From positions 28,145,633 through 28,209,632 of the forward strand of contig CM019718.1 of NCBI GenBank assembly GCA_009760885.1: a DNA stretch of 64,000 bases, read 5' to 3'. Position 1 is the first letter of the stretch; each line of letters starts with the position of its first letter. A program made the position numbers and the translations under genes. Positions 24,801-30,544 of the stretch are shown here, in pieces. The stretch comes from Achatina immaculata. Taxonomy: Eukaryota > Mollusca > Gastropoda > Stylommatophora > Achatinidae. The notes beneath the pieces were generated by a model. It was not told where the DNA came from and did not search any database. It saw only the letters and a program-made list of their open reading frames with translations.

Positions 24801-25367
24801 AAGATGATTAAACAGAGAAAACTTAAATATTTTGAACACATTAAACATCATGATAATCTATAGAAGACTGTCTTGGAAGGGTACATAATGGGAAAAAGAA
24901 AGAGAGGAAGACCAAGGTGAAGATGGCTGCAAGACATCGTTAATGATCTGCAAATGGATGCATCAGCAGCAGGCCATCTTGCTTACATCCGAGAGGCCTA
25001 CAGGAGTGCTGTTAGGGAGGCAAAGTTCCGCATGGGATATGCATATGAATGAATGATGTAGGTGTGACCAACTTTATAAATAGCTATATAGTGTGTGACC
25101 AACTTGATTATAAACACTCATATTGTAGATGCTTAACAATGTTATAAACAGCCATATTGTTGATAAGTAACTTGCTTATAAACAGCAGTAAATTTGTCTG
25201 TCTTCTTGACACATCATCATCATCATGAGTGCAAGCTGCATGTTCTGAAAGAAAGTTTGTTTTTTTTCACTTGCAGATTTTCTGAGCCATCAGCACAAAA
25301 CTACTTGAAGTTTCTACGTGAGGGTATCAGGAAAGCAGAAGAGGCACTAAAAGATGACCAGAAGTAG
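765..25367 (+). CDS. SELENON: Selenoprotein N, C-terminal half (5 exons, joined)
   Basis: Exons 765-889, 4993-5097, 12344-12553, 21515-21681 and 25277-25367 join into one continuous frame of about 231 codons ending in TAG. SELENON is an ER-membrane selenoprotein linked to calcium and redox homeostasis (SERCA regulation) and, in humans, to SEPN1 myopathies. The sequence shows family blocks in order: MEWLDG...NMEVDIGY...PQMEL, a PFK/YF junction, [20 protein letters not shown], the redox motif SC-Sec-G, the LLNERF-SWSLV block, [18 protein letters not shown], and [13 protein letters not shown] at the C-terminus. All junctions are GT-AG and phases agree. The N-terminal signal anchor and EF-hand region are not present and must lie left of position 1. 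The in-frame TGA is recoding, not decay, because conservation continues on both sides and a SECIS follows. Introns are heavily loaded with repeats. Confidence 0.96.
897..1379. repeat. 44-bp minisatellite, about 11 units
   Basis: Each unit holds GGATTACTGTAGTTTTTTCT and a TTCTTCTTC tract. It starts 7 nt after the SELENON exon A donor. The polypyrimidine-rich units and TAG triplets resemble splice acceptors but none leads to a coding exon. Confidence 0.93.
1455..1772 (+). mobile_element. LINE C-terminal fragment (degenerate)
   Basis: Translation around 1500-1760 in shifting frames gives [20 protein letters not shown], then GRPKRHGEE and a C-terminal W/ALC-type ending, the usual tail of APE-type non-LTR retrotransposon polyproteins. 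At least two stops interrupt it. Flanked by copies of a short repeat ending in GAATAAGAATTAG at 1425-1455 and 1773-1829. Confidence 0.65.
1773..3340. repeat. Tandem duplication unit 1 (1,568 bp)
   Basis: This unit (57-bp spacer plus Tc1 element) is repeated at 3341-4908 with no difference that I could find; all encoded peptides are identical at an offset of exactly 1,568. A third copy of the spacer's first 51 bp follows at 4909-4959. Confidence 0.93.
1830..3340 (-). mobile_element. Tc1/mariner element, copy 1 (inactive)
   Basis: About 25-bp terminal inverted repeats begin ACTGTTCAAAAAAAGAAACG and end with its reverse complement, flanked by TA. The transposase is on the minus strand. An N-terminal paired-like HTH ([20 protein letters not shown], 2719-3024) is interrupted by a stop after QTVRN. 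The catalytic segment (2173-2643) keeps [11 protein letters not shown] and NPTEHLWD with 34 residues between Asp and Glu (DD34E). The first catalytic Asp (FSDES) is in another frame, so the copy is broken by a nonsense change and frameshifts. Confidence 0.95.
3341..4908. repeat. Tandem duplication unit 2 (1,568 bp)
   Basis: Second copy of 1773-3340. Identity appears complete, including all inactivating changes of the transposase. Two independent Tc1 insertions could not share these, so it is a tandem duplication or an assembly duplicate. Confidence 0.93.
3398..4908 (-). mobile_element. Tc1/mariner element, copy 2 (inactive)
   Basis: Same structure as the copy at 1830-3340: terminal inverted repeats at both ends, minus-strand transposase pieces at 4287-4592 (HTH) and 3741-4211 (DD34E end), identical stops and frame breaks. 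Confidence 0.95.
4993..5097 (+). CDS. SELENON: SELENON exon B
   Basis: Acceptor CACACAG ends at 4992 and donor GTAGCT begins at 5098. The 35 codons are in phase 0 at both ends. The peptide ends in [10 protein letters not shown], which corresponds to the segment just before the YLPFTEAFD-type block of vertebrate SELENON. The exon lies immediately after two tandem Tc1 elements that occupy most of the upstream intron. Confidence 0.88.
5098..5352. repeat. 86-bp tandem repeat, 2.4 units
   Basis: Units start at 5145, 5231 and 5317 with GAGTGAGCCACATTAGTTTT. The last unit is cut off by the tRNA-like sequence. Lies in the SELENON intron after exon B. Confidence 0.88.
5352..5436 (-). mobile_element. 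tRNA-derived SINE head or tRNA-like sequence
   Basis: On the minus strand, GTAGCTAAATCGCTAAAG resembles a pol III A box region and GGTTCGATCCC is a near-perfect B box, followed by CGGGACCGGGGC. Spacing between boxes fits a tRNA with an extended variable region. No clear cloverleaf acceptor stem closes, so I prefer a SINE head to a working tRNA gene. It directly abuts the 3' end of the R2-type LINE. Confidence 0.6.
5456..6850 (-). mobile_element. R2-type LINE, 3' part with restriction-like endonuclease
   Basis: Minus-strand reading from about 6850 gives the post-RT region, a zinc-knuckle-like [16 protein letters not shown] and then a restriction-like endonuclease domain, typical of R2/R4/NeSL-group non-LTR elements. 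Two open segments (5835-6953, 372 aa including array-derived leader, and 5496-5822, 108 aa) are separated by one TGA just before PDIVVYS, at a site where relatives have Arg; CGA to TGA is the simplest explanation. The last Cys of the knuckle is Val, and the usual acidic residue in the ELTVP motif is Lys (IKLTVP). The 5' end, including the RT domain, is missing. A 34-bp direct repeat (5456-5525) sits at its 3' end. Confidence 0.82.
6852..7337. repeat. 50-bp minisatellite, about 9.7 units
   Basis: Units carry ATCATCAAAGTCTTGGACAG every 50 bp, almost without divergence until the last two. It borders the truncated 5' end of the R2-type LINE. Confidence 0.95.
7440..9240 (+). mobile_element. LINE family A, degenerate copy
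   Basis: Plus-strand frames give pieces colinear with the better copy at 14171-15667: [19 protein letters not shown] (about 7570), [19 protein letters not shown] (8050), [16 protein letters not shown] (8490), [18 protein letters not shown] (8800). Many stops and frameshifts. It is interrupted by a 234-bp insertion (7669-7902). The 3' end GGATGTTAAGATGG matches the family's tail. Confidence 0.85.
7669..7902. mobile_element. Dispersed repeat X, copy 1
   Basis: Inserted within LINE family A, splitting codons that are contiguous in the copy at 14171-15667. It begins with a GAAT run and contains GCCGTCTTACATTCTGCCCT. The same core recurs at 9240-9340 and 37313-37390. Family unknown; a SINE or small non-autonomous element is possible. 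Confidence 0.6.
9240..9830. repeat. Dispersed repeat X, copy 2, with 47-bp internal array
   Basis: Starts GAATGAATAAATGTACTTTA and contains the shared core CCCGTCTAACATTCAGCCCT. The segment GTCTAACATTCTGCCCTTCA is then repeated about six times (9290-9590). AT-rich sequence follows to 9830. Confidence 0.7.
9847..11835 (+). mobile_element. Tigger/pogo-like DNA transposon, copy 1 (broken)
   Basis: Left terminus CAGTTGAACCCACTTAATAT preceded by TA. The transposase starts near 11215 ([15 protein letters not shown]), with a CENP-B-type HTH ([19 protein letters not shown]), a second HTH ending [16 protein letters not shown], and the first catalytic Asp in [15 protein letters not shown]. Stops at 11359, 11629 and 11802 interrupt it. 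The 3' half and right terminus are missing, replaced by a minisatellite. A LINE (9957-10797) is inserted near the left end; the flanks match copy 2 at 62652, which lacks the insertion. Confidence 0.88.
9957..10797 (+). mobile_element. LINE family B fragment, inserted in Tigger copy 1
   Basis: Encodes in several frames the RT catalytic motif [13 protein letters not shown], then [20 protein letters not shown] and the C-terminal [20 protein letters not shown]. Approximate target duplication: CTCCGGTTA before and ATCCAATTA after. 5'-truncated with an internal gap near 10700. Confidence 0.82.
11836..12240. repeat. ~21-bp minisatellite, diverged
   Basis: Repeats of CTGTCAGACTGTAGCATGA and ATGTTATCAGAGTGTAGCAT variants, decaying towards 12240, about 100 bp before SELENON exon C. 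Confidence 0.88.
12344..12553 (+). CDS. SELENON: SELENON exon C with in-frame selenocysteine TGA
   Basis: Acceptor CGCTTTCAG ends at 12343 and donor GTAAGA begins at 12554; 70 codons, phase 0 at both ends. Codon 35 of the exon is TGA (12446-12448) within D-D-Q-S-C-Sec-G, the thioredoxin-reductase-like redox motif of the family. Downstream residues ([23 protein letters not shown]) stay conserved, so translation must pass the TGA. A standard gene caller would stop here and truncate the protein by 125 residues. This is the single most diagnostic exon for the gene. Confidence 0.98.
12446..12448 (+). other. SELENON: Selenocysteine codon (TGA)
   Basis: TGA is preceded by AGC TGC (Ser-Cys) and followed by GGG (Gly), giving the S-C-Sec-G active site known for SELENON. 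The frame is fixed by conserved flanks on both sides and by exon phase 0. It is read as Sec only if the SECIS in the 3' UTR is on the same transcript; such a SECIS is present at 29060-29147. Confidence 0.96.
12449..12490 (+). promoter_or_regulatory. SELENON: Selenocysteine redefinition element-like stem-loop
   Basis: Nine nucleotides after the TGA, CGGACCCTG (12458-12466) pairs with CAGGGTCTG (12482-12490): nine base pairs including one G-U wobble. The 15-nt loop can form an additional GAG/CTC pairing. SELENON mRNAs in vertebrates carry a stem-loop at nearly this spot (the SRE) that stimulates Sec insertion. The pairing is directly visible; its function here is inferred from position and the known vertebrate element. 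It is also coding, so amino-acid constraint explains part of the sequence. Confidence 0.75.
12554..14140 (+). other. SELENON intron sequence, possible solo LTR
   Basis: No coding similarity seen. A TATATAAAAG at about 13206 followed by AATAAA at about 13649 and a G/T-rich stretch between them is a layout found in solo LTRs, but I could not find matching TG...CA ends with a target duplication. Treat as unassigned. Confidence 0.25.
14145..15680 (-). mobile_element. LINE family A, best-preserved copy (498-aa RT ORF)
   Basis: One open frame at 14171-15667 encodes most of a reverse transcriptase: fingers/palm with [20 protein letters not shown], motif [14 protein letters not shown], motif [14 protein letters not shown], motif [11 protein letters not shown], thumb, and the C-terminal [13 protein letters not shown] with [15 protein letters not shown] and a W-ALCDV end. 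All RT catalytic Asp residues are present. The apurinic endonuclease domain is missing (5' truncation at about 15680). The 3' tail on the minus strand is an ATAAGAT-like repeat. An APE-type, RTE-like clade is likely, not certain. Confidence 0.9.
15893..16035. repeat. 30-bp minisatellite, about 4.7 units
   Basis: TCAGTGCTATCAACTRTCTC followed by ATCACAGCTG every 30 bp, alternating A/G at one site. Multiple of three, so open in several frames. Confidence 0.92.
16378..17975 (-). mobile_element. LINE family D, degenerate copy
   Basis: Minus-strand pieces: 17605-17973 ([20 protein letters not shown]...), 17021-17584 ([20 protein letters not shown], motif [13 protein letters not shown], motif [14 protein letters not shown]), 16814-17002 ([14 protein letters not shown]), and the C-terminal GRPREMIL region at about 16500. 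Motif B is damaged ([10 protein letters not shown]). The 3' end is an ATGATG repeat near 16370. Endonuclease domain absent. Confidence 0.87.
17976..18720. other. Unassigned intron sequence
   Basis: Contains three loose copies of GATCTGCCATAATC at 18170-18275. An open frame at 18292-18642 (116 codons) has no recognisable domain and I do not call it a gene. Confidence 0.4.
18720..20075 (-). mobile_element. hAT-superfamily transposase remnant
   Basis: Minus-strand fragments in order: [20 protein letters not shown] (about 20050), [16 protein letters not shown] (19910), [16 protein letters not shown] (19755), [20 protein letters not shown] then [20 protein letters not shown] and [17 protein letters not shown] (19356-19724), and FQLKVKSVV...EEFYETC (19090-19314). 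The order and the HILHNAV / TRWLSLLPA motifs match hAT transposases of the ZMYM/KIAA1586-like type. Several frameshifts and stops; no termini found. Confidence 0.78.
20100..21500. repeat. ~24-bp minisatellite with ~200-bp higher-order repeats
   Basis: Units of CTTGTTTTGACATCTGTTAT and variants fill the intron up to the SELENON exon D acceptor. Between about 20780 and 21400 a block of eight units recurs three times with matching variants, showing amplification at two scales. Confidence 0.93.
21515..21681 (+). CDS. SELENON: SELENON exon D
   Basis: Acceptor ATATGTTGCAG ends at 21514, directly at the end of a long 24-bp minisatellite; donor GTAGGT begins at 21682. 55 codons plus two bases (GG) that complete Gly with the first A of the next exon. 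The peptide holds [20 protein letters not shown] followed by NANDFLDME, equivalent to the vertebrate block around NGTVVHHINANYFLD, part of the thioredoxin-like fold. Confidence 0.95.
21682..22115 (+). other. SELENON intron sequence without recognised feature
   Basis: Unique sequence; two short repeats of ACCACCATGTCACAGCT at 21935-21975. Confidence 0.5.
22255..22770. repeat. 36/41-bp minisatellite, about 13 units
   Basis: GACAGCCAGACAGAGTGAAA plus GACACTGAGGAAACAT, with an optional GACAT insertion that makes 41-bp units. Gives long unbroken minus-strand frames that are not genes. Confidence 0.95.
23145..23275. repeat. 34-bp tandem repeat, 3.5 units
   Basis: ATAAATAGCTATATAGTGTG followed by TGGCCAACTTTTTT, three to four times, copied again at 24555-24685 and in part at 25075-25110. 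Confidence 0.9.
23278..23525 (+). mobile_element. LINE family B fragment, cut by the duplication junction
   Basis: Encodes [20 protein letters not shown] then [19 protein letters not shown], as in the copy at 26401-26848, and stops at the duplication junction (23525/23526). Confidence 0.85.
23526..24935. repeat. Tandem duplication unit 2 (1,410 bp)
   Basis: Second copy of 22116-23525, apparently identical. Its minisatellite lies at 23665-24180. After its end the LINE continues (TTAATGATCTGCAAATGGAT), which marks this as the ancestral right flank; the junction shows short homology at CATC(T)GT. Confidence 0.93.
23665..24180. repeat. 36/41-bp minisatellite, duplicated copy
   Basis: Exact copy of the array at 22255-22770, with the same order of 36- and 41-bp units. 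Confidence 0.95.
24688..25056 (+). mobile_element. LINE family B 3' fragment
   Basis: Codes the same C-terminus as 26401-26848 with a TAG after HHDNL and further decay, ending in ATGAATGAATG, the family's tail. 5'-truncated. Confidence 0.85.
25277..25367 (+). CDS. SELENON: SELENON terminal coding exon
   Basis: Acceptor TTTCACTTGCAG ends at 25276. The exon encodes [20 protein letters not shown] plus a short charged tail and ends in TAG (25365-25367). It matches the last 30 residues of vertebrate SELENON (pattern PS-A-YM/L-FL-EG-RK). The lead base A completes the Gly codon from the previous exon, so the phase is consistent. Confidence 0.95.
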
Positions 25368-25686
25368 ACAAGTCACACATTCTACACATGATATTTGTAT
25401 AATACAGGTCTTTCAGACAGAGCATCTCTTACACAAGCCAGCAGTGTGTTTGTTTCATCTGTGTACATGCTTCCCTAGATGGCTGAGACTTGCAAGAATG
25501 TTGGAAGATGGCCAGTTCTCATCTCAGATTAGTCATGGCCCTCTGACTCCCAGAGTTTATAGTGAACTCTTAACCTTTGACCCTGCACATCACAGTCAGT
25601 GTGTTGGCCACAAGTAAAGCATGTGACACTTTCACATCATTATGTGCTTTCAGTTACAAAAATATTATTTCATGAATGATTTTTAA

Positions 25687-26396
25687 CTCTTCCTGTACCG
25701 CGTAAAAAAACACGGACGTTACGTTGGTACCGATGATGATGTTACATGGCCGAGCGGGTGTTTTCATATAAGGGGGTCCCTTTATAAAATTCATTGTAAC
25801 AAACAAACTCCTTCATCAACACGTGTGTATCTCATATTAAAATAAGTGGAAATGAAAGAAGATTCCATAAATGAAGTTATTTATCATTTAAAAAAAACAA
25901 AGAATAGAAAAAAAACAACTGTTCTGAAAAGCTGGAACGATTTTTTGGCGCTAAAAATATTTTTTAGGGCTGAGCACTAAAATCAAAGTTTTACATACCT
26001 GAAATGTGCCAGAATCCAATGCAGAATGTTTATTCCGGAACCGAAACATCGATAATTGCGGATGCTTTTGATATCCAATAAATCTAACAGGTCTACAGAT
26101 GTGAAAAACACATTTAGTAAGCTAGGTCTAGTAGGTCAGTATGACCATTCTACCATCCAACCTCGAAAAAAGTAGAAAAAATTACACTGAATTCGATCCA
26201 CTTCGTGATTTCCTTTCATTTCCAGCCTGACCGGATGCTAAAATAGTGTAACTTTGGAGCAGAAGAGTTCTGGTTGGCTAAATGAAAAGTTGCATCAAGT
26301 TTTCTATGAAAAAAAAATCAGAAGACTTAAAGGGTGGCGTGGGATCCGACGGTAAAACCGGAACTGGACTTAAAGGGCAGCGCGGTACGGGAAGAG
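25687..26396. mobile_element. MITE-like element in SELENON 3' UTR
   Basis: Termini CTCTTCCTGTACCGCG and CGCGGTACGGGAAGAG are inverted repeats with one mismatch. TTAA precedes the left end and TTAG follows the right, suggesting an eroded TTAA target duplication (piggyBac-type) or simply TA. About 710 bp, no coding capacity recognised. Subterminal CTTAAAGGG occurs twice near the right end. Confidence 0.72.
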
Positions 26397-26400
26397 TTAG

Positions 26401-26848
26401 GGTCATGCATCTTTCCCATCGCAACATATGCCTGTGAGACATGGACACATAACAAAACAGCTGAGAAACACATAATTGCTTTTGAATGTAAATGCTACAG
26501 AAGAGTTCTCCAAATATCGTGGACACAAAAAAGAACAAATATATCTGTACTACAAGAGCTTAATATTGAAGAAGGCTGGCTAGTAAAGAGGATTAAAAAG
26601 AGAAACCTTAAATATTTTGGACACATTAAACATCATGATAATTTAGAGAAGACCATATTGGAAGGATACCTAATGGGAAAAAGAAAAAGAGGAAGACCAA
26701 AACGAAGATGGCTGCAAGAAATCGTTGACGATCTGCAGATGGACACAGCAGCAGCAGGCCATCTTGCTCACAACCGAGAGGCCTACAGGAGTGCTGTTTG
26801 GGAGGCAAAGTTCCGCAAGGGACATGCAAATGAATGAATGAATGAATG
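26401..26848 (+). mobile_element. LINE family B 3' fragment in SELENON 3' UTR
   Basis: Open frame (26334-26837) encodes [20 protein letters not shown], then KCYRRVLQISWTQKRTNISV, the [14 protein letters not shown] block, [20 protein letters not shown] and the terminal [20 protein letters not shown]. This is the C-terminal end of an APE-type LINE, well preserved and thus young. Tail is a GAAT repeat. It starts 4 bp after the MITE. Confidence 0.88.
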
Positions 26849-27114
26849 TTCACAAATGTGAGATTACTGCATTGTTTCAGAATTCTGTGGAAAGTTAACC
26901 AGTTGATGTGACATATGAAGAACATAGACCAAAAAAAGCTGGAGATTCCATATATGTGTGTTACATCTTAGCTCACTGTAGTTGTCTGTATAATTTATAT
27001 GAGTTTTATGTCCATGATTCCTAGCACAAAAAATCATAAATGTAAACATTGTTATGCAGACATCAGTTGTTTTTTTTTTGTGTTAAGAGGGGGTGTGGGG
27101 GGGGGGGGCAACAA

Positions 27115-27250
27115 TCTTATAGAGAAGATTATGTGGAGTTTAGTGAGGATAACAGAACACGGAGAAGATTATGTGGAGTTTACTGAGGAAAACAGGAGAA
27201 GATTATGTGGAGTTTACTGAGGAAAACAGAACACGGAGAAGATTATGTGG
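27115..27250. repeat. ~30-40-bp tandem repeat, 4 units
   Basis: GAGAAGATTATGTGGAGTTT recurs four times with AACAGAACACG between some units; preceded by a G run at 27088-27108. Confidence 0.88.
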
Positions 27251-29059
27251 AGATATTGAAGAAGTAAAGAAGTGTTAAGTTGTTCAGAAGATGCTGGTGA
27301 CAAAATTTGTGTTCATAGATACCATGAGGTTTCCAGATATCAAAAGTAGGCCAGCTGTCTTCTTGTGGTTGTATCATAAGAGATAGTGTAAGCAAGAAAC
27401 TTCCTACACTGCTAGAGCATACTGATATCAGTTTGTGCCACAAGTTTTCTACTAGTCTCTTCTTTCGTGTGACTGAAACTCTCGATCTTAACTTGCCAGC
27501 TTGCAGGGGTAGAAGCGTCACAGGATACATGAGATCTATGTAAAAAATAGCAAGTTACACAAACTGGCTTGTCAGTTTTAGTTACAAGAAAACTGTTAGT
27601 CTGTTACAAGTGGTGAACATTCTCTGCATGTGTCCCACAGCCAGGCATACTTCTCTCATGTTGTCCACTCAAATATAAACAAGCAGAATGTCTGTGTAAA
27701 TGCTGTCAGTCTGCAGTAGGCATAGAACTGTCTTTCTCCATGTCAGCCAGTTCCAGGAAAACTACCGCAGTCATGTCTGTGTGACTTTCACCACAAAACC
27801 TCACCATAGATAACAGACAGTTTGTGATAAGTGCTATATGAGTGAGCTGTCACTGACACATGATTGCTGCTGTCAGTTCACATCTCAGTTTTGTCATATC
27901 CTTTATCATGACTTCTCTGCTTGTAAGTTGTTCTCTGTTTGGTCAGTGTTTGTTTTTTGGGACTGACATTCTTGTGTAGTGTACTTTGCCTTGAGGCTGA
28001 CTTTGTTGTATGGTATAGAGACTGACATTGTTGCACTTGTTGTTATTTGATAAGCATTATTTTATCTCTTTGATGATAGAGTCCATGTTTGACATTACAA
28101 AAGTTTGTTTAAATGTTATGATCAAAGTGATGCTCTCATAAATCACCTACTCCATCCCCCCTCCCCCCGCCTCAAAAAAAGTGGAGTGTGGAGGAATGTT
28201 TTTGAAAGAGGAAAAATCAGTCATATGGTATCAGCAGTGGCCACTTGAAAGATGCACAGACAGTACACTGTAACATGGGCATGGTTTGCATAATTGACAG
28301 GTTGGTGGGCTGGCTGTTAAAATGTGACACTCATTTAACACAACTACTACTTGTATGTGCCCCCCCCCCCCGTGCCACAGCAAAGCTGGTTTAACCTTTT
28401 CATACAACTTCCTTCATGCAGAAAATATATACAGTTTAAAAAAAAACAAAAGCACAGAGTTAATTTGTAAGAAATGAAAATGTTTTTTTAACATTTTTTT
28501 TGTGGTATTACATACATAAATGAAACTAATTGTGTACTGTAATTTACAGTTTCTCTCTTCAATATTATCAACAGCTGTTTATTATGTTTCACCAAAGAAA
28601 TGTTTCAGTTGTTTAAAAAACAAAATGATTTTATTTGACTTTGATGAAATTTGTTTTCACTGAATATGTTTTGAGTAAGATACATCAGTTATGTACATAA
28701 ACATATGTAAAATTTATATGCTTGCATTTATGGGGTATATTTAATTATTCTGTTATCCAATGTTAGCAGTATGGTTTTATAATCTGCGTATTATTATGTT
28801 ATTTATACATCTGTAAATCATTTATGTCATTTGTATATATTGATGATAGCAAACTCCACATGATGTTTGATATATTGTGATAGATGTGTAACCTGTAGTC
28901 TCTCTCACTACCTTGTAACTTCACAGAGGTTCCACAACTCCTCTTGTCAGTGGCACTTATTTCTGTGACTCCCTTCAAACAAAACCAGACAAGTAGTTGT
29001 TGCGTGCTAGTTCATTGTATTAGCTGACTTGTCTGTGGACTGTAATCACTGGACTTACT
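27251..29059 (+). other. SELENON: Unique 3' UTR sequence before the SECIS
   Basis: No coding frame of note. An imperfect palindrome ACTGACA/TGTCAGT lies at about 27851-27877 and a C-rich tract at 28151-28170. No mobile element recognised. Confidence 0.5.
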
Positions 29060-29147
29060 AGCACAGGGCAGCTAGTAGATGACAACACAATCTTGAAAGT
29101 GCACAAAGCACAGGGTTGTGTTTGATGTTGTGTAGGCTGTTTGTGCT
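29060..29147 (+). promoter_or_regulatory. SELENON: SECIS element (form 2)
   Basis: Core: ATGA at 29079-29082; an 11-bp helix AACACAATCTT (29084-29094) with AGGGTTGTGTT (29112-29122), including two G-U pairs; unpaired AAA at 29096-29098; a mini-stem GTGC/GCAC (29099-29102 with 29108-29111) that makes it form 2; and TGAT at 29123-29126 supplying the 3' side of the UGA/GA quartet. There are 13 nt between ATGA and AAA, the normal spacing. A basal helix extends it: CAGC (29069) with GCTG (29136) and AGCACA (29060) with TGTGCT (29142). All SECIS hallmarks are visible, and it lies on the right strand downstream of the Sec-coding gene. Confidence 0.93.
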
Positions 29148-29424
29148 ATAAAGATCACTGATTTACTTCAGTCAGACCTTTCATTTATACAACTTTTATA
29201 TTTGTACACTGACTGTAGGCATAATCTGTGTGTTTTTATATATCAACATATGATACAGGTATTCATGAATGCTGTCACATGGCCAGATAGACAGCTTCAT
29301 TCTCTTGTGATGAAGGCAAGCTGGAAACAAATGCTCAGTTAGAAAATTGTCATGTGTTTCGTGACTGCTTGTAGTCATGGTAACAGTTTTTTCAGCACTT
29401 CCCAGTATAAAAAAAGTCCAGCAC

Positions 29425-29430
29425 AATAAA
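29425..29430 (+). terminator. SELENON: Candidate polyadenylation signal for SELENON
   Basis: AATAAA is the first canonical hexamer downstream of the SECIS (about 280 nt past it). A second one is at 30131-30136. No transcript evidence is available. Confidence 0.35.
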
Positions 29431-29845
29431 GTAAGAGTGAAATAATGTGCTGCTTCCATTTGAAATGTCTGTTGTGTGAACACAGCCCAAGTATTCTGTA
29501 CAGGAAGATAGAAGGATGCTTTGTTCAGGTGACTTTCAGTGTAGACTGTATAACTGTAGTCAGTGTATTGAAACTCTTAGCTAACTGATAGTCTTTTGAA
29601 GATGTTTTAAGAGTCTATTGAAAGTGGAGTTTTTAGTACTTTTTTCTGTTATCCCACTGTGGACTGTGGTAACATTGGTGTGAGTGTAAATAAGTTTACT
29701 AGCAACATTAAATTTACTTTCAAACATACTCTCATATAATAAGACAACATACAAATTTTAACTGTCTGAGTTTAAGGGCAAGTATTTCAGCTTCTTGTCT
29801 AGCCATTTTGTCCACTGGCTTATCATTAGCAGTTTCTATCACAGC

Positions 29846-29990
29846 ATCAGAAAATTTGTCTGCTGTCTATCAAAGCATCAGAAAATTTGTCTGCTGTCTA
29901 TCAGAGCATCAGAAAATGTGTCTGCTGTCTATCAGAGCATCAGAAAATTTGTCTGCTGTCTATCAGAGCATCAGAAAATGTGTCTGCTGA
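29846..29990. repeat. 31-bp minisatellite, 4.7 units
   Basis: CATCAGAAAATTTGTCTGCT plus GTCTATCAGAG every 31 bp. Confidence 0.93.
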
Positions 29991-30544
29991 ATGACTTAAA
30001 GGATGTGCTCTAGACTTCCAGCGGCTGGCACTTAGTGACTTGAGTGTTACACTTGTAATATGCTTTTATAAAGGTTCCAAAAGTCTGTGCTGATATTGAT
30101 AAAAACACAGGTTCTGAACTGTTTTAAAAAAATAAAACTTCTTCTACAGATAACATTGCCATATAAATGACAACTAAACTTAGAGAATGAGAACAAGGGA
30201 TTAAAAAAAAAAACAAACTCCCAGGTTCAAGTACAACTCCTGAATGTTTTCCTGTCATATGTGATCTATTGTTGTACCAAGGCCACGTGGCAGGTCTTCA
30301 GATTGAAATATTCGTGTCTGACACTTTTCTAAGAAACCATTCACTTAACATTGATACTGTACTGTCTTCTGCAGGAATGACACAAAGAAACTGCTCACGA
30401 ATATTCATATTACTTGGACCTGTTTTAACAAATCTTACAGTGTTGCTTGTTCAGTTTGACTTACATCTGGAGTACAGTCTGGAACTATGCTGTAATATTT
30501 AGCATTCTGTAACATACAAACTATTTCTTTCTTTTTTTTAATTG

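Larger units (their letters stand above)
25368..29430 (+). other. SELENON: Probable SELENON 3' UTR
   Basis: The UTR must extend at least to the SECIS at 29147. The first plain AATAAA after it is at 29425-29430, with another at 30131. Within it lie about 320 nt of unique sequence, a MITE-like element (25687-26396), a LINE fragment (26401-26848), a short array (27115-27250) and about 1.8 kb of AT-rich sequence (27250-29060) with homopolymer runs near 27095, 28145 and 28362. Alternatively an intron in the 3' UTR removes some of this. The polyadenylation site is a guess. Confidence 0.6.
29148..30540. other. Intergenic sequence with a 31-bp array
   Basis: Apart from the array at 29846-29990, no element or gene is recognised. 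AATAAA at 29425 and 30131 are candidate 3' ends for SELENON. Confidence 0.5.

Noticed and set aside
765..25367. SELENON as a processed or decayed pseudogene because of the in-frame TGA
   Set aside because: Introns are present, splice sites and phases are intact, conservation continues past the TGA, and a SECIS follows.
27840..27890. Hairpin ACTGACA/TGTCAGT preceded by ATGA as SECIS
   Set aside because: No unpaired AA in the apical loop and no matching 3' TGA; the structure at 29060-29147 satisfies every requirement.
28510..28560. ATGAAACTAATTG... hairpin as second SECIS
   Set aside because: The pairing GAAACT/AGTTTC leaves no quartet and spacing to AA is wrong.
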